Part shown: one piece after another, positions 56,850-64,000 of the stretch
How positions within the stretch are numbered: the stretch's first letter is position 1
How the letters are laid out: each line of letters begins with the position of its first letter
From: Guadua angustifolia
Lineage: Eukaryota > Streptophyta > Magnoliopsida > Poales > Poaceae
NCBI GenBank assembly: GCA_036346375.1
Contig: CM070520.1
Span: 19,568,852 to 19,632,851 of the forward strand
Direction of reading: 5' to 3'
DNA: 64,000 nt
The notes under the pieces: generated by a model
Seen by the model: only the letters and a program-made list of their open reading frames with translations
What the model was told of the DNA's origin: nothing
Database searches by the model: none
Position numbers and translations under genes: made by a program

Positions 56850-57836
56850 GAGCAAAAGCATTATATGAATATGCCAGCATTAGATTGAGTGCTTCCAAAG
56901 CTACAGAGGAAGAAGAAATGATGGATCCAAGATTGGAGACCATTGTGGAGGAAATGTTGAGAAGTACTACGGTATCCACTTCATCCTACGGTTTCTAACA
57001 AATGCACTGCCCATCACCACAGTATCTCATAAATACTTCTTTCATGTGCATTGCAGATGCCGAATATCAATAGGCCATGGGTATGGTTGGTGAATGCAGG
57101 AGACTTGATAGGCTAAAGGAAGCAATCTCTCAATGTGATAATATTCATGGGACTCTTTCTTATTGCATCAATCGATCTCATCAATATGTCAACCATTGTG
57201 AATATCAATGTGAGGTAAGGGCATGATGTGGTAGATTGGAATTATAAAGTCTGCCTATTGCCTAATTTCTTAGAAATACCTTTTGTTATTATCATACAAC
57301 AACTATTGCTTATAGGATTTAATAATATCACAAATGACACCGAAACTTCATGTTTTTATCTTTCTAGATTCTACGATGTCTTATCAAAATATACCAGACA
57401 TTGTCAGATTTGAATTATTTGAGCATTTTCCAGTGTATACTATTTGTGGGTGAGCCTGATGCTATTGGAAATATCTTGGACAACTTCTTTCTGGAAGCAA
57501 GGTATGCATTCGTTCAAAAAAAACAAATTAGTTTGTTCTACATCATTAATAAGTGATTAACTCAGTTTTTCGCATAAAACCATGTGTTTATTCTTCAGGA
57601 TGATGCTCTCCTTGCTTTTCAAATTGCTTTTGATCTTGCTAAAATGAAAATAAGGCCTTTCTCAGTGTGTGGAATCATCTTGACAAACTGAGTGGGTGGA
57701 CTTCAGCTTTACGAGGTGATAAAACTGGTAATGCTACTACATAACCATATGGGGATATTCAGATGAAGGACAATGTTACCAGTGAAATGGAGGTGCTCAC
57801 GCTGTGGATCCAAATGAAGTAGCACATATCTGAGAA
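56850..57836 (+). pseudogene. RPN2: 26S proteasome subunit RPN2 fragment
   Basis: RPN2 (PSMD1) is a scaffold of the proteasome base. Four exons with GT..AG borders: about 56850-56973 (LSASKATEEEEMMDPRLETI), about 57057-57214 (ECRRLDRLKEAISQCDNIHG, then TLSYCINRSHQYVNHCEYQC), 57368-57501 (LRCLIKIYQTLSDLNYLSIF, GEPDAIGNILDN) and 57599-57836 (DDALLAFQIAFDL, then in another frame ENKAFLSVWNHLDKL and GDIQMKDNVTSEM). Damage: TAG at 57071-57073 where RPN2 has Gln (YQQAMGM), a frameshift near 57643, and another near 57790. Only roughly residues 110-330 of a protein of nearly 1000 are represented. Introns are kept, so it is a duplicated, not a retroposed, fragment. Confidence 0.82.
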
Positions 57837-58075
57837 TTAGGGGTGTAAACGGGTCAGATACGGGCGCGTAGTAGATCATCCCATATCCTACCCTATTATT
57901 TTTTCTCCTGAATGCAGTACTGAGCCGCAGTAGTAAAAATCGGGTAGGGTACAGGTAACGGGTAGTATTTTCTACGAACGGGTAGAAATCAGGTTTCGAG
58001 TACTGTGCAGACGGGTATAATACAGATAACAGGTACTTCATCGGGTGGTGCACGAAATACCTAGGATCAAAACAT
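57837..58075. repeat. Dispersed repeat starting TAGGGGTGTAAACGGG
   Basis: Begins right after the last RPN2 exon; contains several CGGGTA motifs (ACGGGTAG, TCGGGTAG). This wording recurs in plant genomes as a repeat end, but I cannot name the family. Confidence 0.4.
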
Positions 58076-58676
58076 GCGATGAAAACAATCCAACTATCGC
58101 ACTAGTTATTGATTATGCCGACAGATTTGTGGTAAATTCTTCAATACAGGTTGTGTGGTGATTACAAGACCAATTTGTTCTCACAATCCAGAAATTTTTC
58201 CAGGCATTATTCTCCTACGAAAAGAAGGTGCTAACCCGCAAACTGGTTTTGGTCTCAAGCCATATAGCTCCCCACCAAACTATTTCTCAGAGGGTAACGA
58301 AAAAAAAAAATCCGAAAGAGAAACACTGCAAACTAAACATCCACGGTCAGCTCCTTGCTTGACTCTACGTTATCATGCAAATTCGTTGCACATAGTTCAC
58401 TGCAAGGTTTGAAATTTTGTTTTTGGATTATATTTTGGAGGGGATCGAAATCTGAAATTTTGGTGAAATCTCAGTATTTTGGACGAAATCCAGATAAAAT
58501 TCAAAAAGAAAAATTCACACCCAGTTTTTTTCATATGGGGAAAAACGAGATTTCAGACAAAATCACTGAGATTTCAGTGAAATTGGCAGAAATCTTGGTC
58601 CTTTTAAACCTAAAACTAGAAAAGATCTCTAGCTCCTCTCACAAGTGGAGCTTGGCCCAGTGGTTTTATTAATAAT
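58076..58676. other. Unannotated region with GAAATTTC-type low-complexity
   Basis: No gene. 58430-58610 is built from repeated GAAATCT/GAGATTTCAG phrases, echoed on the other strand at 59160-59240. Confidence 0.4.
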
Positions 58677-58990
58677 ACCTTAACCAAAAGATGGTGCGTT
58701 TGGCTGGAAGCCTGACCTTAACCAAAAGATGGTGCGTTTGGCTGGAAGCCTGGGAATCGATCCCTTTTATTTTAATACCTTAACCAAAAGATGGTGCGTT
58801 CGGCTGGAAGCCTGGGAATCGATCCCTTTATTTTACCTTAACCAAAAGATGGTGCGTTCGGCTGGAAGCCTGGGAAATCGATCCCTGCACTTACGAGCCT
58901 TTGATTTTAATACCTTAACCTGGGAATCGATCCCTGCACTTACGGGCCTTTGATTTTAATACCTTAACCTGGGAATCGATCCTGCACTTA
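58677..58990 (+). repeat. Irregular minisatellite (ACCTTAACC units)
   Basis: Six units begin ACCTTAACC at about 58677, 58715, 58778, 58835, 58911 and 58960. Units are modular: a head (AAAAGATGGTGCGTT(T/C)GGC), a middle (TGGGAATCGATCC) and a tail (CTGCACTTACGAGCC), present in different combinations of 38-77 bp. Confidence 0.85.
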
Positions 58991-59218
58991 CGAAGGACAT
59001 GATCTACCATCAGAGCTATGACCTCGCATGCACTCCGGTTGAAATCTGGTCATATAAATACCAAATACGTGGTGATTTCGGACAAGAATGGTGATTATAA
59101 ATACCAAAATTCATAAGGTACAGTAGTAATTTAAATTTTTTAAAAATTTATTCACGGGATTATGAATCTCGGAAGGCCGAAATCGAGATTTCAGCAAAAT
59201 TTCATGAAATTTTGCCAG

Positions 59219-59400
59219 AATTTTGAACTCTGGTTCACTTATCATCTCCTCCACTGCCTTCCACAATGACACTCCCTCGGCCACAGCCTCCTTAGCCAGG
59301 GCCGACAGCTTCGTCACAATCTTCGTCGCCTCCACTCCCGCCTCTCCTAACATCAGTTGATTCAGTTCTCTCACCACCTTTGAAACCTCTCACTTTTGAG
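59219..59400 (-). pseudogene. Short gene fragment, possibly glycosyltransferase C-terminus
   Basis: Minus strand reads VVRELNQLMLGEAGVEATK then LSALAKEAVAEGVSLWKAVE before a non-coding repeat. The pattern (LMxGE...A.(E/K)LxxLA.(E/K)AV.EGxS) resembles the C-terminal helix of plant UDP-glycosyltransferases, but it is too short to be sure. No other exon nearby. Confidence 0.3.
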
Positions 59401-60031
59401 ACTGGGTGGAAAAAAACTTGTTGATAGGGCTCATTGGCTTAGTTCAAAATTATTTGAATTATACTTGTTTATTGGTTAAATATTGAAATGAGTTAATTTC
59501 GAATGAAATTGGATTTTGCTCTGGCTCTGGCTCAGCTCGTTAGCTCGATTATATAAATACTTCAAAACTATAAATAAAATAATATTAAATCAAACTACGT
59601 CAATTTAAAAAAAAAACTGGAAGAGTTGATAACATAGCTCGATAACCACCCTACGACTAAACCCTTCCTTGTCATATCAGTACTCGTCCAAACTTTTACC
59701 ACTAAGCCCCTGTCACAGAGTATAATCCGATGGAACACACTGTATCTTCCCTAGTGCTGTGGAGGTACACTAGGGAAGTTTTGGAGCCAAACGGGATCCC
59801 TCGACCCGTAACAGTGTACCACTGAGTGTCATTGTGATATATGTAAACTCGGTAACATTCGCGTTGACTTGGACATCGACTCGAGGGAGCGAGGAGACCC
59901 TTCCCCCAACATATAATTTTAGAAATATGTTGTACCTCTATTTTAGATTGTACATGTCTCTGTTTTAAGAAGTGTTTTTATACTTTTCTTTTGAAAGTGA
60001 CACAAATATTAAGCATGAATCAAAGATAGAT
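59401..60031. other. Unannotated AT-rich region with one short hairpin
   Basis: No gene. CTTCCCTAGTG (59746-59756) and CACTAGGGAAG (59768-59778) form a perfect 11-bp stem with an 11-nt loop. Confidence 0.5.
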
Positions 60032-60288
60032 GATAACTTTATATATATATATATATATATATTTACTCCCACTTCTGAAATACTATCTAAACAAACTTAA
60101 AATACTTTTTTATCACTTTGGGTACACTCATATACTAATTATAAGATATTCTAATATGAACCACATGAAAAAAATTGAAAGGGACTACATAGTTTTTAGC
60201 GTATTTTACAAATACTTTTATATATGGACATAAAAAGAGTATGTTCAAAAAAAATATACGCACCACCTCTAAAAAAATGTAAATAAAT

Positions 60289-60289
60289 A

Positions 60290-60327
<38 letters not shown>

Positions 60328-60693
60328 TTTGGTGTAAAACCATCCTTACCATGAAAACTTAAGTGAAATCCACCCGTAAAATTTTGAAAAATTCTCAAAA
60401 AAATTACCATATGTAGGAGAGGTGAGTTTCTACAATCCTGCAAAATTTGAAGATGAAACTCAATCGCATTTGAAAGATATGAAAAAGAAAACAGCAAAAT
60501 GAATAGTACTAAACAGTGAAAATTTACTATTTATACTGAATTTGTCTTTTTCATATCTTTCAAATGCAAATGAGTTTCATCTTTAAATTTTGCAAGATTG
60601 TATAAGCTCACCTTCCCTATATATGGTAATTTTTGAGAATTTTTCAAAACTTTTAAGTGTGGTTTATGGTATGGGCGGTTTTCACCGAATATC

Positions 60694-60751
<58 letters not shown>

Positions 60752-60755
60752 CTAC
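60289..60755. mobile_element. Micron-like fold-back element in an (AT)n tract
   Basis: (AT)n on both sides (about 60289-60321 and 60695-60750) encloses about 375 bp that folds on itself: TTTGGTGTAAAACC pairs with GGTTTTCACCGAA, and long inner arms pair around the CTAAACAGTG centre at about 60510. The rice Micron family is known to sit in (TA)n microsatellites and has this overall structure and size; I assign it on structure, not on sequence comparison. Another (AT)n lies at 60040-60061. Confidence 0.65.
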
Positions 60756-60812
60756 GGAATTTCAAAATTAACATCGACCAAAGGCGGACGTTAATTACAA
60801 TAGCGTCGGCAA

Positions 60813-60912
60813 NNNNNNNNNNNNNNNNNNNNNNNNNNNNNNNNNNNNNNNNNNNNNNNNNNNNNNNNNNNNNNNNNNNNNNNNNNNNNNNNNNNNNNNN
60901 NNNNNNNNNNNN
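60813..60912. other. Assembly gap (100 N)
   Basis: Exactly 100 N, the conventional size for a gap of unknown length. It lies between (AT)n sequence and an unrelated stretch, so distances across it are unreliable. Confidence 1.
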
Positions 60913-61260
60913 GCTAGCATGTGCGCCTGTTTACAACACTGTTATCATATCTATACACAAATTTTTACAAATATATTAATAGAACATAGTTCTAGCCGTT
61001 CGTACAGCGTCATGCCAGCAATATTGTAGATTGAGTCCTTTCTCGGTTCCTCCAAATCAACATGTGCAGAAATTGGAGGATTGGAGCTGTGAAGGACAGG
61101 AGCCACCGTTGGACTCACATTAAACTAAGGCTTCGGTCTCGTAGAACTTTGTGCTGATAACATGTTGTAAAATAATGACAACCGCTATCCAGAATTAAAG
61201 TCACTTCGCAACAAGAGGAATGGATATCATCGATGAGGTTAGTAGTGACCACCTACTTGA
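60913..61260. other. Unannotated sequence after the gap
   Basis: No gene or repeat recognised. Confidence 0.4.
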
Positions 61261-61690
61261 ATAATATTGCAAGATCAGATCACCACAATTAAGCCACACA
61301 CACCATCAGATCACCACAAAATAGCCGAACACCTTGTGGGCATTTCACCGAACACCTTGTGGGCAGCCGAATTAGAGAGGGAGGACGACGGCGTGCACAG
61401 CTGTACCTCGGTCCTCCGAGTGGAATGGCGGTGTGGCGGTGGCTTGGTGGCGGAGGAGGCGTCGGCAAGGTGGCGGAGGAGGCGCCGGGTGGGAGTGGCG
61501 GCGGCGAGGCACCAGTGGGGTCGTGGCGCTGGGTGGAGGGCGCCAAGATGGTTGGGTGGCGGAGGAGGGCGACGGCGTCGACGAGGACGGCAGCGCGGGG
61601 TCTCGATGGAGGCGACGGCGGCGGCGGTCGGAGAGACACAGGAGGCAGCGGCACGGGGTCTCGAGCGGGGACTTAGAAAATTTGGGGTGT
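61261..61690. other. GC-rich GGCGG-repeat block, unassigned
   Basis: Gly/Arg-rich on the plus strand and Pro/Ser-rich on the minus strand in all frames, as expected of simple GC-rich sequence. A short AACACCTTGTGGGCA phrase is repeated at about 61330 and 61351. Could be the start of a transposon-borne gene, but nothing supports it. Confidence 0.3.
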
Positions 61691-61723
61691 GAGAAAACGA
61701 CGGGGCGTGTAAACTTTATACAG

Positions 61724-62135
61724 GGAGCACTTCTCTACAAGCGGTTTTTAGAACCAACCGCTTGTAGAGGGAGGACTTCTACAAGCGGTTCATATTACTA
61801 ACCGTTTGTGGATCGCCGATTACAAGCGGTTGTTAAAACCAACCGCTTGTGGAGTTCATATTACAAGCGGTTATTAACACCAACCTTTCGTAAAATTGTC
61901 GAACGTCTAATTTTCAAAACTATATGGTGCCCATATTGTTTGACAAGATCTCTTCCTCCCCCCTGGCTAGCGCGTGGCGTTTGAGTGTGCGGGCTCGTCC
62001 ACCCCGATTCGAACCCCGCTCGCGCCCCCTTGCCATTCTTTTTTTTACTGTACAGTTTTCTACAAACGGTTGGTATTATCAACTGCTTGTAAAATTAATA
62101 TATACAAGCAGTTGTTAGTACCAACCGCTTGTAAA
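61724..62135. repeat. Cluster of direct and inverted ACAAGCGGTT repeats (CACTA-type subterminal region?)
   Basis: About ten copies of ACAAGCGGTT or its complement AACCGCTTGT, often as facing pairs (for example 61737-61769). Arrays of a short motif in both orientations near the ends are a hallmark of CACTA (En/Spm) elements, where transposase binds. The CACTA terminus itself is not visible; it may be in the gap. Confidence 0.55.
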
Positions 62136-62530
62136 ATTAATGCCAGAATTTTTAAAAAAATGCTTTTAGCACTTTAGTTTCATTCCATAATTTTTAAAAA
62201 AGCTTTTAGCACTTCAGTTTTATTTCAGAATTTTTAAAAAATACTTTTAGCACTTTAGTTTCATTTCAGAATTTTTTAAAAATACTTTTAGCACTTTAGT
62301 TTCATTCCATAATTTTTAAAAAAGCTTTTAGAACTTTAGTTTTATTCCTAATTTTTAAAAAGCTTTTACCACTTGATCGGTTTCATTCCATAATTTTTAA
62401 AAAAGCTTTTAGAACTTTAGTTTCATTCCATAATTTTTAAAAAAGCTTTTAGCACTTGATCAGTTTCATTTTAGAATTTTTTAAAAAAGCTTTTAGCACT
62501 TTAGTTTCATTCCAGAATTTTGGCACTTTA
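62136..62530 (+). repeat. Minisatellite, ~45-bp units
   Basis: About nine units with consensus parts GAATTTTTAAAAAA, GCTTTTAGCACTT and AGTTTCATTCCA. Variants differ by CATAATTT/CAGAATTT and by CACTTTAG/CACTTGATC(A/G). Confidence 0.85.
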
Positions 62531-62865
62531 CATTCATTCCAAATAAACACTTCATACAGTACAAGACCCGTGTTACATATACATAGTTCATACAAGAGTG
62601 GTACATCTTAAGTAATAACGTACTTTGTCTTTACAAGTGTTCCTTCATTATGATCGCGACATATGAAAGGAGTATCCACGTCGTGTCATTGAGGAGGCTT
62701 ATATCGACATCTCAAATGAAAGGAGGAATCTCGTTGAACTGACTATACTCTTCCTTGTTTGTGACGTCCTCAACTCCAACAATCCTTCGTTTGCCTTGGA
62801 GAACCACGTGTCGCTTTGGCTTAGTACTACAATCTTTCTGCTTGTCCTTCTACTTCTTAGGTTTG
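62531..62865. other. Unannotated region
   Basis: Minus-strand frame 62929-62699 begins in the next repeat and shows no family resemblance. Possibly inside the same CACTA-type element. Confidence 0.3.
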
Positions 62866-64000
62866 TGTAATACCCCGACGCCAACCGTGCCACGGATGCT
62901 AACAAAAAGCCATAAATAACGAATGACACCTCTAAGAAAAGATTGAGACAGCACTCAATCTCTAAACTCTTAATCCACTAATAAAACTAAGCCACCGAAA
63001 TTTACAAAATTTTGGCATGACCTCTCTAGAACAGAGAACATCCACTCAGCAGACAAAAGAACAATAGCAGATATATGATATCATTCTAGCAGGTCCTTAG
63101 TTAACCAATCACACATCCAATAAAAATTAATAAACTCCACCACATAATTATTACAGGATAGGAACTTATTAAACATAACTGCAACCAACCCCTTACAAGA
63201 ATTTTTCACGAGCTATTAAGATCAGAACTATATATCAATAGGATGGAACGGTGATGATGTAAGTGTGATTGTGCTACTACCCCCATCCATGCATGCCGGC
63301 TTCAAAACACCTACAAACATTAAATAACAAGCGTGAGTTCAAACTCAGCAAAGTACACGAGGATAACAAACCCAATTTATCGTAAGTAAAACAAGAGCTT
63401 AACCATAGGAGCAAGTAATGCAAATAAAACAATATCCGAACAATAAGCATTTATACCCATTTAAAGCAATAACTTAACCATACCAAAAATTACTGCAATC
63501 AAGCCATCAATTTGATAATAAAACCAATCAATGCCCAAGAACCGTTACTTAACGCTAAATCACAACGTCTCCCGACTCAACCACTCCTTTTTGCAACTCA
63601 AACCATTTTCATTAATTTTAGATGAGTTCATAACTCGACTTCACTCCACGATAGTCATATAACATAATTAGCAAGGCAATGAAATGCGCTAATTCATCAA
63701 ATTCAATTCGATCTCCCCTTTTTGGGTTGAGTCCACGACTCAACCTTCCTTTACCATAATCGCAACCCACATGACATACCATTACCACAAAACTCATTAT
63801 CAACGATGCAATGCACATGAATGCTCTCCTCAATGCAATGCACATGAATGCTCTCCTCAAAGCACGTACCGGTACTGCCGAGTGCCCACCCGTCGGTGTG
63901 CACCCTCACGCCCCTTCCATCCCGTGGAAGGTGCCTACTCTTACTGTCTCGCTCCCATTCACCTCGATGAATGAGACTGCGAGGTAGGACTTTCGTGTTC
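62866..64000. repeat. Gypsy-type LTR fragment leaving the window
   Basis: Starts TGTAATACCCCGACGCC, the style of Gypsy LTR starts; AT-rich, non-coding, with no internal genes before the right edge. A 28-bp unit containing GCACATGAATGCTCTCCTC is tandemly doubled near 63810-63860. Orientation cannot be fixed without the other end. Confidence 0.45.

Noticed and set aside
58677..58990. CRISPR-like array
   Set aside because: Eukaryotic context; units are contiguous, unequal and lack unique spacers. The same applies to 62136-62530.
59111..59377. Complete small gene
   Set aside because: Only about 55 residues look protein-like; the rest reads into a GAAATTTC-type repeat, so it is at most an exon scrap.
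61261..61690. A protein gene in the GGCGG-rich block
   Set aside because: All frames are open because of base composition; no motif, splice pattern or homology supports coding.

Overview
The window is nuclear DNA of a grass, most likely rice (Oryza). It has intron-containing gene fragments with GT..AG boundaries, grass-type LTR retrotransposons primed by initiator Met-tRNA (TGGTATCAGAGC sites), Tourist- and Stowaway-like MITEs, short SINE-like retroposons with target-site duplications (TSDs), and a fold-back element inside an (AT)n tract that resembles the rice Micron family. There are no prokaryotic features. I see no undamaged host gene: every recognisable host gene is truncated, frameshifted or carries a stop.

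The backbone is a cluster of four minus-strand genes for leucine-rich-repeat receptor-like proteins (RLPs: signal peptide, LRRNT cap, about 25 LRRs, one membrane span, short tail, no kinase). LRR-A (1-1442) runs off the left edge, has a relocated start and a 14-nt frame-shifting insertion. LRR-B (13974-16730) is full length with one in-frame TGA. LRR-C (34123-36864) has two small deletions, the second just before the membrane span. LRR-D (51965-53985) is decayed and lacks its 3' third. A, B and C share 5' flanks with a conserved pair of W-box cores; B and C share about 740 bp of 3' flank.

Between the LRR genes lie two partial copies of a long-chain acyl-CoA synthetase (LACS) gene in opposite orientation (about 1858-10830 minus, 22724-25257 plus). 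With a 221-223 bp long-TIR element, an unrecognised GC-rich remnant and a Stowaway-like MITE they form a composite unit seen twice, so the locus grew by segmental duplication with at least one inversion. Later insertions fill it: a Copia element inside a LACS intron (2725-9296), a Copia fragment broken by a SINE (17556-18190), Gypsy fragments (18547-22650), a degraded minus-strand Copia (26020-31022), a 5'-truncated LINE with TSD (37482-40045), a second LINE fragment, and an 11.1-kb Gypsy element (40748-51849) nested inside the LTR of a small TRIM-like element.

Right of LRR-D, 54.4-56.8 kb is GC-rich sequence I do not recognise, followed by a four-exon pseudogene of the 26S proteasome subunit RPN2 (56850-57836), two minisatellites, the Micron-like element, a 100-base assembly gap (60813-60912), a cluster of inverted ACAAGCGGTT repeats suggesting a CACTA transposon end, and a Gypsy-type LTR fragment that leaves the window.

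Many repeat-to-repeat differences here are single-base indels in G/C or homopolymer runs, clustered between stretches of identity. Some frameshifts, including those of LRR-C, could therefore be sequencing or assembly errors; the LRR-B stop and the large structural changes are not explained that way.
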